Origin: Cordylochernes scorpioides
Lineage: Eukaryota; Arthropoda; Arachnida; Pseudoscorpiones; Chernetidae
Length of the DNA: 64,000 nt
NCBI GenBank assembly: GCA_030710605.1
Contig: CP092876.1
Location: 65,472,115 to 65,536,114 of the forward strand
Reading direction: 5' to 3'
Position numbers and translations under genes: made by a program. The notes under the pieces were generated by a model, which ran no database searches, was not told the DNA's origin, and saw nothing but the letters and a program-made list of their open reading frames with translations. Of this stretch, positions 20,106-31,231 are shown in pieces (position 1 is the stretch's first letter; each line of letters opens with the position of its first letter).

Positions 20106-20209
20106 ATACACCGCACTAAGCTGTATCCTAAAGAATCCACATTGTCTTCTCAGTAAACCTTGAACGCAAACATCGACGGCTGAGAAGCGTCGCAACATTT
20201 ATTTATTAC

Positions 20210-20690
20210 AAGAGCTTAAAAGAGTAGATAAGTAACTATACAGTAGAAGATTAACTTGCCTTCAATGTCCGCCACTAGAGGGATCCTTCTCCGCTACCGT
20301 CTTCCCGGTCAGTCCATACGGCCACACGTTCGGTGCCCACCTGCTGCGTCTGTTGTCACCACCGCCGTTCTCCTTGCTGCAGGTCCCGTTGTCACCAGAC
20401 AGACTTCTTCCTCCAGACTGCCATGTCTGGTCGGCACACACCAATCTCCCGGCAGCCCGGCCGACTTCCTTCCACCGCGGCACCACGCTGGACTCTCCGA
20501 CTGTCTGCCACCCCCTCCCCTGGAATTTCGTCAATCAACACTTCCTGGAAGGGGCCCTTCTTCTCTTGGCGTTCCCACTTCTTCCCTACTACTTCTCTGC
20601 TGCATCGTTTCACTGCCCCCTTCTCAATCCTTTTCGTCCCGAAAAGGCTGATTTCACCAGAGGCGCTGATTGGCGGCCCTTTGATCTCCC
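20210..20690 (-). repeat. GC-rich inverted repeat, right arm
   Basis: Inverted partner of 19630-20105. Its distal half is also the 3' end of the 599-residue ORF on the minus strand, so the ORF reads into the repeat. Confidence 0.7.
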
Positions 20691-22155
20691 TGACGTCTCT
20701 GGCCACATGAGGGTCGTCAGCCTCCCGGAAGCGTAAAGGCAGGGTTAACACCAACCCTTGTTCGCAGAACCACATCTCAACTCGGGCTTCCTTTCCACTC
20801 TCAACCAGTGCCAACGCCATTGATTGGTCTCGCTGTCTAGCACAGGGCGGTGGTTCTCCACACGATGGAGGCCATATTTCACTGCCTACGATGCTTTCAT
20901 CTGATATTTTGAATTCTCCTTGAGAACACTCTGTAGCCGCAATGTACAAAGGGTTGTGATCGTTTGTGTTGCGCTTTCGCCGCTTCCTTCCACGACGGGG
21001 CTGTAGATCGCCGATCTTTACAGTGGATTCGTCCACCTGATCCACGCTGTCCATTTCGTGGCCTCCCTTTTCTTCTTTAGGTTTCCCATTCTCTTGCTCT
21101 AGAGGCTCTCTTTTTCCTAACCTTTCAAACCTGGGCTCTTTAGTGCCGACCACGCACAGGGCTGTGAATTTCTTAAACCTTCTGGAGGTGTCGGATCCCG
21201 TGGCAGTCTCAAGGTCGGTAGAACTTTTCCTAGGCGGTGGCTGCTTGATCTGCACCTTGTCGGGCGAAGGAACGAAGATGAATGGTACACATTCTTGGCA
21301 CATTTCTTCAGCTTGCATTGCAGACGACGGCGCTGACACATTGCGCGCGACTTCCGCGTCACAGACATTGTCGTCGGACTTCCACAGAGCGTCCAATGCT
21401 CTATCCCGTTCAGTCGGGTTGCCGGCTCCAACTTCAGGGTGCTTCGACCATTTAGCCTTGTCGCACTTCCACGGAGCATCCAGCTCCGTCCCGTCCAGTT
21501 GGATCGCCGCTGTAGTCCCTGACAGCCTGACACTGTCGCTGAAGTCAGCCACGCTGTCGCAGTGCAGCTCGCCAAGATCGTTGCTGTTCTCATGGAGTAT
21601 TTCAGAAAGAATCCCAAGGGTTGAAATTTCGCTCTGTATATCACCTTGAGGGCATTCTCCTTCCGTCCGCTTGATTTTATACAAAACACTCGTGCCACAG
21701 CCGTTGTCGGAGGCGATCAGCTCACCCTCCTCCGCTACACAACCAGTCTGGATCATTTCCTGCTGTCGACACTCTTCGGACTTCTGGATCACGGGAGAAT
21801 CTTCTAGCGTAGATTCTGGCTGTTCACTTACAACGTCTCCTGACGTGATGATCTTTGTTGTGATGGTCTTGTCGGGATCTTCATCATCTGGGATCGTCTT
21901 TTGTCCCCTCAGACATTGAATACGTGGACTAATGGTTGCTGTGATTGATTTTGAAAAGCCATCCGGATTCTCTGGCGGTAGTACATTGAACTTAACTTCG
22001 CAAGACATGGGTGTGGCAGAACGTTTGACATTCCGAATATGCTCCAGTCGGCTCAATCGAGTATCCAAGTTTTCTCCGAGCTCATCTACTTTCTGGCTTA
22101 TTAGTCTGAGCAATTTTGTGAATTTTTCGATTTCGGGGTCGGTTAGTTTTTCCAT
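20392..22155 (-). CDS. Unrecognised 587-residue ORF, probably retroelement-related
   Basis: A long uninterrupted minus-strand frame. The in-frame ATG at 22191 gives 599 residues; I prefer the ATG at 22155, giving a protein starting MEKLTDPEIEKFTKLLRLIS. The N-terminus has a heptad-like helix (VDELGENLDTRLSRLEHI). The middle is acidic and Cys-rich (HCDS, CQECVPF), with a basic patch PRRGRKRRKRN near the last third. The C-terminal 150 residues run into the GC-rich inverted repeat and look like read-through of LTR-type DNA. No RT, protease or zinc-knuckle motif is seen. The length without stops in AT-rich DNA argues for recent coding function, possibly a Gag-like or accessory ORF of an LTR element. 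I cannot name it. Confidence 0.45.
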   Translation of the reverse strand: MEKLTDPEIEKFTKLLRLISQKVDELGENLDTRLSRLEHIRNVKRSATPMSCEVKFNVLPPENPDGFSKSITATISPRIQCLRGQKTIPDDEDPDKTITTKIITSGDVVSEQPESTLEDSPVIQKSEECRQQEMIQTGCVAEEGELIASDNGCGTSVLYKIKRTEGECPQGDIQSEISTLGILSEILHENSNDLGELHCDSVADFSDSVRLSGTTAAIQLDGTELDAPWKCDKAKWSKHPEVGAGNPTERDRALDALWKSDDNVCDAEVARNVSAPSSAMQAEEMCQECVPFIFVPSPDKVQIKQPPPRKSSTDLETATGSDTSRRFKKFTALCVVGTKEPRFERLGKREPLEQENGKPKEEKGGHEMDSVDQVDESTVKIGDLQPRRGRKRRKRNTNDHNPLYIAATECSQGEFKISDESIVGSEIWPPSCGEPPPCARQRDQSMALALVESGKEARVEMWFCEQGLVLTLPLRFREADDPHVARDVREIKGPPISASGEISLFGTKRIEKGAVKRCSREVVGKKWERQEKKGPFQEVLIDEIPGEGVADSRRVQRGAAVEGSRPGCREIGVCRPDMAVWRKKSVW

Positions 22156-22236
22156 TTTTCTTTTTGAATTAGCGCAAAATAAAATCTTCAATTAAAATAT
22201 ACTAATATATAAACTAATACAATTCTAATATATATT

Positions 22237-22605
22237 GGTTATGAAAACATATTTTGCGGAAGAGCTTTGCTCGATGCAATACCTTGAAATTATATGTATG
22301 TACCTCTACAGACCTATAAGCTTATGTCCATAGTTCCTTAAACACCCCTAAGCTGCCTTCCATAGAAAATGCAGGGTATATAACAAAACCAGTCCAATAC
22401 AATAGTAGAGCGGTCTAGAGATTAATTTGGCGAAACCGCTGAGAGGGTTCACTACTGATGAGCCAAGCCCTCTCATTCAATAACTCATACCATTGCAGTA
22501 AGGTCTGTAGAGATAATATTTGATGATATTTAAAAGAAACGCATTGCCAGTAAATTTATTTGTGTAAAATTTTAACGATAGATGGCAATATAATTTAATT
22601 TACTA
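22237..22605 (+). repeat. R368 repeat, full copy D
   Basis: Runs from ggttatgaaaacat to taatttaatttacta, about 369 bp, matching copy C over its length with small differences. Contains the same ggcgaaaccgctgagagg core and 3' end. No coding capacity. Confidence 0.8.
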
Positions 22606-22631
22606 AGATATAAATGTAAATTTAAAAATAA

Positions 22632-24713
22632 ATCGGTGGAATATTTAGGGTTTAAAATGGATAAATATGGACTGCATCCCTTAGAAAATAAAATTAAAGC
22701 AGTGATAGAGGCGCCTGAACCTAAAGAATGTTTTGCAATTAAGATCTTTCATAGGACTCTTAATTTATTATTATGATTCATAAAGAATATAGCAAACATT
22801 TTAGCGCAATTCTATCAACTTTTGAATAAAAATTGTAGATGGAATTGGACGAAAGAATATCGAATGTTATTTTAAAAATGTAAATCATCATTAATGGACT
22901 ATGGACTATTATGGACTAGGCGTAATTCTGAGTCATAGAAATGATAGAAAGGAAGAATGCCCTATAGCTTTTGCTCCTAGAACATTAACTGAAGCGGAAA
23001 AACGTTTCTCTCAACTAGAAAAGAAAGCGTTGAGCATAATTTTTGGCGTTGAGAAATTCAGACAATACTTACTGGGACGAAAATTTGTATTGGTCACAGA
23101 CAACGACCCTTAATTCATATATTTTCACCTCATAAACCAATTCCCATATTGGAATCATCCAGAATTAAAAGCTGGTCCTTAAAATTAGCTGCATTTAATT
23201 ATACTGTGGAATTTCGAAAAACTAGTGATAATTCCAATATTGACGCATTGTCACGTCTTCCTTTAGAATCGAGTGTCAGGGTGTCTCTTGATGAAGACCA
23301 GGTACTTCTTCTCAGGAAGTTGAATGAGGTACCGTTCTCTTTTATGGAGGTGGCATATGAGACGCCCCAAGATAAAATACTGTCTATTAAGTCTATAGTA
23401 TTAAGGAATGTTAGAGAAGGCAACTGGAAATTCACAAGGGTACTGAGGGAAAACCCACTAGCTCTTCATTATAAGATCAATGAGGAATTAAGTTTGGTTG
23501 TCTTCAATGGCGTGAAAGAGCGGTAATTTCCCAAAAATTAAGATCTTTAATTTTAAATGACTTGCATGAAATACACATGGGGATTGTCAAAATGAAGATG
23601 ATTGCCAGACGGTTTTTCTGGTGGTCAGGCATAGACAGTAACATCGAGGAGTTAACTAGAGAATGTAGAGTATGCCAAGAATCGGCAAGCATGTCCCCGG
23701 CTACCATCTCGGAATGGACTTGGCTCGAAAAACCGTGGCATCGACTTCATCTTGATCTAGCGGGTCCGTTCATGGGAAGAATGTTTTTGGTTCTCGTGGA
23801 CGCATACTCAAAGTGGAAAGAAATTTTTATCATCAAAGATATTACCAGCAAAACGATTATAAATCATCTTAGAGATTTTTTTTGCCAGATTTGGATTGCC
23901 CTAATTTTTGGTTACAGATAACGGAAGACAGTTTGTCTCCAGTGATTTCGAGCAATTCACCAAAATGATTGGTATACGGCACACTAAGACCAGTCCGTAT
24001 AATCCTAGTACAAATGGTTTAGCTGAGAGATATGTAAGAGAGTTTAAAAACCTTTTGAGAAAGAATAATGGGAAGGATGATTTAGAGACGAATCTACAAA
24101 GATTCCTATTTGCTCATCGAGCATTCCCCCAAACTGTAATAAAGGAATTCCCCCCGCGGAACTGCTAATGAAGAGAAGTTTAAGATCAATATTCTCGAAT
24201 TTAATACCAAGATGGAAAATCCGCGAGAGGTATTTCATGAGGCCGTAAGAAGGCAGGAGCAGTTTACTACAGGTTGCGAGGTTTATTTCCGCAACTATGC
24301 AACTGGACCTAAACGGTAAAAAGGTACCATTTTGAAATTATTGAGCTAACGTCACTACCTTATAAGTTGCGAGGGCGTCGTGTATAAGAGGCATATCAAT
24401 CAATTGCGACCTGTGAGAAAGAAACAAGTGGAGACAAGAAATTTGATACTTCCTCGAACATCAGGAGAGAAGCCTGTAGGTGGAAGTCAGAAATAAAGTG
24501 AAGAGGAGGTTCCAGAGGTTACATCAGGAAACAAGGAGGAGTCTGCTTCTGTGCACGTACCCTCTTGCACTCCTAGACCAGGGCCTGCTGCTGTGCACGT
24601 GCCCTCTTGCACTCCTAAACCGGAGCCTGCCGCTGTGCAAGTGCCCGTCCGCAGTCCTAGACCTCAGAGAGCCAGGAAACCCCCAGACCGACTGGGGTAT
24701 TATTAAGGGGGGT
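22632..24713 (+). pseudogene. Ty3/Gypsy pol remnant (RT end, RNase H, integrase)
   Basis: 5'-truncated and multiply frameshifted. In order: RT thumb (EYLGFKMDKYGLHPLENKI), RNase H (22901-23113, IAFAPRTLTEAEKRFSQLEK and QYLLGRKFVLVTDN), connector with NIDALSRLPL, HHCC zinc finger (HMGIVKMKMIARRFFWWSG, CRVCQES), integrase core (HRLHLDLAGPF, VTDNGRQFVSSDF, NPSTNGLAERYVREF), and a C-terminal segment ending RKPPDRLGYY. The pattern resembles K02A2.6/Mag-like Gypsy proteins. A Pro-rich unit of about 16 residues (HVPSCTP type) is repeated three times at 24535-24660. Many stops, so inactive. Confidence 0.8.
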
Positions 24714-24714
24714 G

Positions 24715-24897
24715 ATGTGTTGTGTATGTAAATAGATGAAGATTATTTGCATTCTTTAAAGTCTCATTATGTAAGAATATATGTGTATATAAATTGGACA
24801 TTTTTGGTTGGCCAAACGAAAAGAATAAGAGCTAAAAAAAGAGTCATGGTCAAGTTTGATTTGTTGTACATCTAATTACGACACAACCTTAACAACA
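24715..24897 (+). repeat. Putative 3' LTR of the dead Gypsy element
   Basis: Follows a purine tract (aaggggggtga) directly after the pol stop, starts TGTGTTGTG and ends near cttaacaaca, the TG...CA pattern. No 5' LTR was found, consistent with 5' truncation. The boundaries are inferred. Confidence 0.5.
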
Positions 24898-26640
24898 TCC
24901 ATCCTCACCGAAGACCCAAAAGGTGCCTGTTATGCAGATTATATAGCCAAATGGCACACAAGTAGCAGTATAGAAATATCAGAAAAATACTGAACACATC
25001 AATGAGAGGACTGGAGAAGTGGGCAATGAAACTCAAAATGACCATAAACCCAATAAACACAAACCTATAGGTCCCCTCCAATGACAGGAAAAAAGGCATG
25101 AATTTAACTCCAAAATAAGCATAAACAACCATATAATTGATAAAATTAGATCTCCAAATTACCTAGGTGTGATACTTGATGAGGAATTGCGATTTACAGA
25201 ACACATAATTAGCACCTCAAATAGAGCTACCAGAAACCTAAACATTCTGAGAAGTCTATGTGGAACAAATTGGGGAGCAGAACCCAAAATTATCAGAACA
25301 ACATATATCACCTTAATAAGGCCAATAATGGAATATGCAACACCTGTTTGGGCTCCCTCAAGTTCATCACTAAAAAGAAGACTAGGCAGTGTTCAAGCAA
25401 AAGCGGCCAAATTAATCACTGGTTCGGTTTCAAATACCAACAATTAGAAAATTCAGAGAGAATGTGGTCTAGACCTACTCGAAAACAGAAGACAATTAAA
25501 AACAATAAAATTCACCAATAGCTTAAAAACTAAAGAAACCGAAAACATATCCCATAGAACCTATTTAAACTGGACACAAAAAGAAAGGCTCAAAAGATCT
25601 TCAACACTTCAGTACGACAACAATATTAGAAAGAGCATAAATATGAAACATAATGAATTTCAAATTCGAGAATAACCAATATTTCCTACCCCATTGCCAT
25701 AAAATGTAATCATCAATCTTAACCTAAATGAACCCTGCAATAAAAAAAAAGAGAACAAAAACATACTTAAAAAGTAAGGACTTGATACAATTGGTTTATA
25801 CGATCAGATAAATTATTTAACAGCATATACAGATGGATCATCAGACCTTACCATAAGTAATGGAGGGGCTGGAATTAACACAATACTGCAGGATGGAACA
25901 TACATCAAAATCAAAGAAGGAGCAAGAAAGATTTCGTCAAACTTCACTTGTGAACTGACAGCTATCTGGAAAGCTCTTGATGTATGCCTTAACCAACCAT
26001 CCCTGCATCAAGCAGAAGGGATTATAATATACCGTACAACGACTTCATATCCGATCTAGAAGCAATTCAGAAGGGTAATACTATAATCACACAGAAAATA
26101 CATTCGTTACTTACTCAACTGATATCATTGGAGAATAACTGCATTCTACAATGGATTCCTGCCAGTGTTTGGATCGGGGGTAATGAAATGGCAGTTGAAT
26201 TTGCAAAGGAAGCCAGAAAGTTGAGCCAAAGGAAAGAACAAATGTCATTATTTGACGCTAATGCTTTTGCAAAATACAAGATAATTAAACAAAAATAAGA
26301 AAATATCAAAATGTGAAATAAACTCCGAGAGAAAAATGACAAAACTATAACAAGATTTAGAACAAAACATTATAAAGGATGACAATACATCCAGATGGCA
26401 CAAGAACCTATAGAACATGCAACAACCGTCCTGGTGTGGAACTAACACCTACCCACATATTCTCATGCCCGCAGCCTTGCAGAAAATTGACATAGACCCA
26501 GAGCAACTGCTTTACACACCCAAGATAGTGGACAATGCTGCTACTGCTGTGATAGAGATGCATGGAGACATCTGAGGCTCTTTATTGGACACGACAAAAA
26601 CAACAACGGCATTCCAGAGTAATATAAATCATCCGAGATA
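24898..26640 (+). pseudogene. LINE-A copy 1 (Jockey-like), 3' half
   Basis: Non-LTR retrotransposon, truncated at the RT active site (CYADYIAKWHT, family YADD). Next come an ILDEELRFTEHI block, NRATRNLNILRSLCGTNWGA, and RPIMEYATPVWAPSSSSLKR of the RT C-terminus. An RNase H domain follows (AYTDGSSD, NFTCELTAIWKAL, LQWIPASVWIGGNEMA), then a zinc-binding-type tail. It ends in an ACA-rich 3' tail near 26605. Frameshifts and stops are scattered. The same family occurs at 30165-30515, 45474-46285 and 51958-54400. Confidence 0.8.
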
Positions 26641-27183
26641 GATAAATATTTTTCAAATGAATTAAAATAAATATAATCGATACTGAGAGAGAGTTGAATT
26701 TTAAAAATTAGAAAATTATTATTTTCGAAATTTAAATAGCTGAGAGGATTCCAGCAAACCGCATCTAAAATATCAGTTTTTTTTTTTTGCTACATGTTTT
26801 AATTTGCATATACCTATTTTACATATCTCAGATTGTATTTAAAATTCGTTAACCATTTCTTCTAACTTTTGGCGAAATGGTGTTTTATTAATTTATAATT
26901 CGATATTATTAGGGTTCTTTCCTGGTATTCAAAAAGGAAAAATACGTGTCTTTCAGTTATATTTTTCAATTTATCAAACAATTTGGCCGCTGAATCGCTG
27001 ATTCTGGTAGAGCGCCATCTAGCGAATAAAGTTGTAACTAAAATCAATTTCGAATTTTTCATTATTTGACATAAAAAATCCCATTGCATCCTGAACACAA
27101 TGGTGTTTACCGCATTGCAGTAGTGCAAATATTCGCGGAGTTATTAATTTTTAAAGTTGTGCGGGACTTTTGGATCACCCTGT
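26641..27183 (-). repeat. M400 repeat (MITE-like), copy 1
   Basis: The minus strand starts with cagggtgatccaaaagtcc at 27183 and runs through tgataaattgaaaaatataa and aaacatgtagcaaaa. Copies lie at 44938 and 55873. The first 25 bp look like a DNA-transposon terminus; the opposite terminus is not clear. The 88-codon frame here is not kept as a likely protein. Confidence 0.6.
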
Positions 27184-27760
27184 ATATGCTCTTCCAGAAA
27201 TAATAAAGTAAACCTACAGTCAACGAGAGAGAGACGTCGATAGAAGGCAACTAAGTTACGGCCATTTTGAACCACTGGCCACATGCCGGAGGGGATTTTC
27301 TTGGAACCCTCAGGACCTATTTTTGGACAGTTGGGGGGTGGTTGGCGACAAACGGTCGTTCCGCAGTGGCAGCCGCTAGCGCTCCCTCTCTCTCTCGGTT
27401 TGCTGGGTCCCATCTTCCAAACTTGTGGTTTCCTTATTTCTCTCTCCTCATATTATCACTATATTTTCACACACATATATATATATAGATATTAAGTGTT
27501 GAGCTTTTTACAATAAAGTGAAAACATAAAAAAAAGACCACAGATAGATAAATCACAATCAATGTTTCTGAAGTAGTTAACGAGGGTAGAGAAGCAACAA
27601 AAAGGACCATATAAAAGAGTGGAATGAATATTAAAGATAATCAGTGAATAAAATAAAGATAAGAAAGTCAAAGTACAAACAGAGTGTGAATTCGTATAGG
27701 TGAAGGTATAGTCTTCTTTCATATCGCCACTCAATCAGATTTGGGTATCAAGCTTGAAGA
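27184..27760. other. Unassigned, includes a GC-richer 250-bp block
   Basis: 27190-27440 is GC-richer and contains a short minus frame without a recognised domain; it may be an LTR fragment. 27490-27760 is AT-rich with nothing recognised. Confidence 0.35.
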
Positions 27761-27778
27761 GCTTGTTGATGGTGTCTT

Positions 27779-28065
27779 CTGGGTGAAGTAGAATGCGTCT
27801 GCCTTCATCATTAAGACTGGGAGCACTACTCAGTAGCAGGCCACTACTTAGCTCCAATATGGAATGACGCCTCTGACATGAGAAACAGATGCCATGTGCA
27901 GCCGCTCCTAACATCATGACTGGGTGAAGTAGAATGCGTCTGCCTTTTTCATTAAGACTGGGAGCACTACTCAGTGGCAGGCCGACTTATCTCCAAAATA
28001 AATGGCCGCTTCTGACATGAGGAACAGACGCCATGTACAGTCGCACCTAACATGGAGTACTTCCT
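27779..28065 (+). repeat. Two-unit tandem repeat of about 143 bp
   Basis: ctgggtgaagtagaatgcgt opens units at about 27779 and 27921. Both continue with attaagactgggagcactac and end near cctaacat. Units differ at a modest number of sites and by small indels. Function unknown. Confidence 0.75.
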
Positions 28066-28464
28066 GTATCTCTGGAGCCCTTACAGGGTACTATTATCAT
28101 GGCCATCTGAGTCCAGGGTTTATTAGTGAGCTTGTTACTGCTCCCCCTCCTCCTTTTTCATTCGGGCTTGGGACCGGCAAAGGTGGAATTTGAAGGTATA
28201 GTAACACTACGGAATGTAGTGGAATTCACTGTTGAATGTTGGTATATTGGTGAATATTCCCGTCATCAATCTTTTGTGGCAAATTTTTACTGGCAAAAGC
28301 ATTTAAGCACGAATGTTTATTACAGACAAAACAAACTTCTACTGTTCTTATTGCGATATAAAAATATTGGGAGTTTTTGGGAGCACATTCGATTAAATGT
28401 TTTCATTTTCTATATATAGATGGCACGTTATTGATTTATAATAATTAGTATTCTATCACTATAC
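28066..28464. other. Unassigned stretch
   Basis: No recognised domain or repeat on either strand. Confidence 0.35.
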
Positions 28465-28712
28465 AGGGGTGTGGAATCTTACCACACAGATATGCAAATC
28501 TGTTGTCCAGAGAGTGACCGACAGCGACCAGATAGAGCGACTGTCCCAGAAAGTTCAGGAACTCACCCAGAAAGTGGACGCACTCTCCAAGATGCACCAC
28601 GCTGGGGTCGAGAGACCCCTCCACCGTCCGCTACCCCGCTGGACGACTTGGTCCATTCCTTGTCTGAACAGATAGCGCTGTTGGAGGAACGTCTGGGATC
28701 TTGTGAGTAGCC
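28465..28712 (+). pseudogene. Gag-like coiled-coil fragment of an LTR element
   Basis: Frame 1 gives SDQIERLSQKVQELTQKVDA, a clear heptad pattern. After a shift, the next frame continues with SATPLDDLVHSLSEQIALLE. Such N-terminal coiled coils precede Gag in many arthropod Gypsy elements. No nucleocapsid or pol is attached. The assignment is by resemblance only. Confidence 0.4.
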
Positions 28713-28864
28713 CAACACATGGAGCTAAGATCACGTTAGAAAACTTGCTTCATACTACATTATAACATCAACGTAATCTCACTATAGGTTTTTTAAGCAT
28801 CAAATTGCATATAACATAGCATAAAATGGAAAACGCCACTTTGCGTGCAGATTGGTTTATATAT

Positions 28865-29035
28865 ACAGTAGAACCTCCCTTTAGCGGAGACCTCTCCACA
28901 AAAAACAGTTTTCATTTGCAAAATTACCATTTTTACTATTTAGCAACTCTCCGGTAAGAGAACACCTCTCCCTAAAGGATACTTTGGCTCTGCAATTAGG
29001 TGTCCTTTAAAGGGAGGTTCTACTGTATATGCCTT
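28865..29035. mobile_element. pogo/Tigger-type MITE, 171 bp
   Basis: Terminal inverted repeats cagtagaacctccctttaG and ctaaagggaggttctactg (approximate), flanked by TA on both sides (28863-28864, 29036-29037). No coding capacity. A fragment of the same family lies at 37572-37659. Confidence 0.85.
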
Positions 29036-29037
29036 TT

Positions 29038-29455
29038 AAATTAAATATCTATTTATGGATTGCTCTATTATCAAAACGAATCTACCAGTTTTGGTTCTGA
29101 CGCTATTCGCCTAGCAAGAACAATGGGTTCGTCTTTCTATCAACAATTAGAAATATAGTCGTAACTTACTTACAATAACCTTTTTTTTTCAAATACAGTA
29201 GACAAATAGTTCTTTCAAAAGGACAACAGAAGAATGTCACCAAGTTGGAAGTAAAGAAAGGTTGATATGTAAATAATTTACGACTAAATAGCATAAAATG
29301 ATATGTAAAACAATAGGTTATGAAAATATTATTTCGTTTTCACATTGAATTAAAAGAAGAGGTATTTGAAAACCCTACAATAACTGTAAAACAACACTTG
29401 AAGTTTATTATATTGTATTATAAGTTACTTTATATATTATTTATGAACGGAAAAA
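29038..29455. other. Unassigned AT-rich stretch
   Basis: The first 60 bp resemble the flank of the 18348-18535 palindrome (ggattgctct), so this is a PLE-tail remnant. The remainder is unassigned. Confidence 0.35.
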
Positions 29456-29459
29456 TACG

Positions 29460-29720
29460 TCCAGGGTAGCCTAGTGGACATGGCATCTGCCTGGTAAGCG
29501 GAACATTGTAGGTTCGATACCCATCTCTGGACACTTTTATTTTTCCGTTCATCATTACTCTTCATAATTCGCCCTTTCATACCTCATCCAAAAAGGTTAG
29601 AAATAGTCAATATTTCACGTTGAAATAAATTTTGATTTTTAATTGAAAAGAAACTCATGCGGTGTAACTTCAAGTGTTGCTTTACAATCACAAGCCGCAG
29701 TGTATTATATTGTACTATAA
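29460..29720 (+). repeat. tRNA-derived SINE, family T, full copy
   Basis: The head folds as a tRNA-Thr-like molecule: anticodon stem TCTGC/GCGGA around loop CTGGTAA (anticodon GGT), T arm with GGTTCGATACC, acceptor TCCAGGG/TCTGGA. The body runs to the AT-rich tail after caagccgcag. Promoter boxes A and B are internal (RNA polymerase III type). Confidence 0.8.
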
Positions 29721-29971
29721 TAACTGTACTGTGTCTACAGGCTCCTGTAACCACTGACATCCCCCGCCTGCCTCTACCTGTACATATAGTGTCCCCTAAT
29801 TTATTTCTTCATTTTTATACCGCGAGATGGAAAATAAATATTTCTACACAAATGGTTTCTTCTTTGTGCTTTCTTTCGCTGGCAATTTACATAAAACACC
29901 TTTGCACGGTTGGTATGTTAGGTCACATAATGGAGATGAAAGAAACAATTCATAATTTAAATAAATTAAAG

Positions 29972-30112
29972 TTTTGTAAGTGCAAAAGTCGTACTGCTCT
30001 TTACATGTGTAGACATGTGGTGCATTTACAGTAAAAGAAGTTGACTACTTCTACTCACCATGATTATCTTGACCTGTACTACGCGTACTAGGGATATGCA
30101 AAAATAAAAATC
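29972..30112 (+). repeat. SINE family G, 3' fragment
   Basis: Matches the family G body from ttgtaagtgcaaa through tagacatgtggtgcatttac to ctagggatatgcaaaaat. The tRNA-like head is missing. Confidence 0.7.
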
Positions 30113-30164
30113 CGCTAGCGGGAATATGTCTATTATGTATAAAATCAATAAATGATGTAACTAT

Positions 30165-30515
30165 AATAAGACTCAGAACAAAACACTATAAAGGAATGAC
30201 AATACATCCAGATGGAACAAGAACCTACAAGACATGTAACAACTGTCCTGGTGGGAACTAACACCTATCCACATATTCTCATGGCCGCAGCCTTGCAGAA
30301 AATTGACATGGACCCAGAGCAGCAGCTTTACACACACAAGATAGTTGACGTTGCTGCTGCTGTGATAGAGATGTATGGAGACATCTGAGGCTCTTCATTG
30401 GACACGACAACAACAACAATACAGTATACACACCCAAGATAGAGGACATTGCTGTGATAGCGATGCATGGATACATCTGAGGCTCTTCATTGGACACGAC
30501 AACAACAACAATAAA
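30165..30515 (+). repeat. LINE-A 3' ends, two stacked fragments
   Basis: A 3' fragment (from ataagactcagaacaaaaca) ends in an ACAACAACA tail at about 30420. A second, shorter fragment follows and ends the same way at about 30513. Matching sequence lies at 26350-26605 and, inverted, at 45480-45750. The ACA repeat is the family 3' tail. Confidence 0.75.
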
Positions 30516-30689
30516 TGATGTATTGGGAAAGCGTCCGTTGTTTGGTGGTGTCCGCTAGCGAGAATGTTCACTAAGGCGAACATATTTTCAATGGGAAGAC
30601 AATTTTAACGATGAAAACTGTCTGTTATTTAAAGGTGTCAATATTACATTAGAGGTTCTAGTGTGATATCAGTTTCAAATACCATATCT

Positions 30690-30830
30690 TTTTGACATAA
30701 TCAATAAGGAATCAAGGGTTTGGTTTCTTTTCACATTTCTTTTAATTCTCGAGTTTTCAGGCTAACATGCCCTTCAACACAGAGATCCAGAAGTACAACT
30801 TCTAGCCAATTATAACATGTCGAATTTATA
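30690..30830 (-). repeat. PLE-type tail, minus strand
   Basis: The minus strand reads TTGAAGGGCATGTTAGCC then TGAAAACTCGAG, related to the tail at 18730-18780. Hammerhead-like order, decayed. Confidence 0.5.
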
Positions 30831-30858
30831 AACAAGTTTATATATTAAAAGTCGAATT

Positions 30859-31060
30859 CGTGGATGGCTTTTCTTGATTTTTCAAGAAATTGGGTTGGCC
30901 AAATATCACGGAGCAAGCTGCATAAACGTTTAGTTTATTTTTTCTCCACTAGATGGCGCTCTGCCATCTAAAAAGCACATGTGCTCATGGTCAGAGATGC
31001 CTTCTTTATTTTTAATATTAACACCTCACCCACTTATCTTTTATTTTTTCTATTGTTTTT
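30859..31060 (+). mobile_element. Dispersed 351-repeat copy starting at the ribozyme cut
   Basis: Similarity to the array begins exactly at CGTGG, the first nucleotide 3' of the predicted hammerhead cleavage site. It continues through atggcttttcttgatt, attgggttggcc, actagatggcgctctgcc and gcacatgtgct. This is what a copy of a cleaved monomer would look like. It ends in a pyrimidine-rich AT region and a (TA)n run. Confidence 0.75.
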
Positions 31061-31071
31061 TTTATAAGTTT

Positions 31072-31117
<46 letters not shown>

Positions 31118-31120
31118 TTG

Positions 31121-31225
31121 AAAAAGGCATCTCCTGACCACGAGCACATGAGCTTTTAGATGGCAGAGCGCCATCTAGTGGAGAAAAAATACACTAAACG
31201 TTTATGCAGCTTGCTCCGTGATAAT
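31121..31225 (-). repeat. 351-repeat fragment, inverted partner
   Basis: The complement matches 30905-31010 (landmarks ggcatctcctgacc, gagcgccatctagtgg, tgcagcttgctccgtg). It faces the plus copy across a (TA)n tract and breaks directly into Helitron sequence. Confidence 0.7.
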
Positions 31226-31231
31226 TTCGAT

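Noticed and set aside
19654..20736. Multiple 70-130 codon ORFs in the GC-rich palindrome
   Set aside because: The same sequence read in both directions through an inverted repeat; high GC removes stops by chance.
21117..22195. Plus- and minus-strand ORFs overlapping the 599-codon frame
   Set aside because: Shorter, motif-free, and explained by the GC-rich sequence of the main frame.
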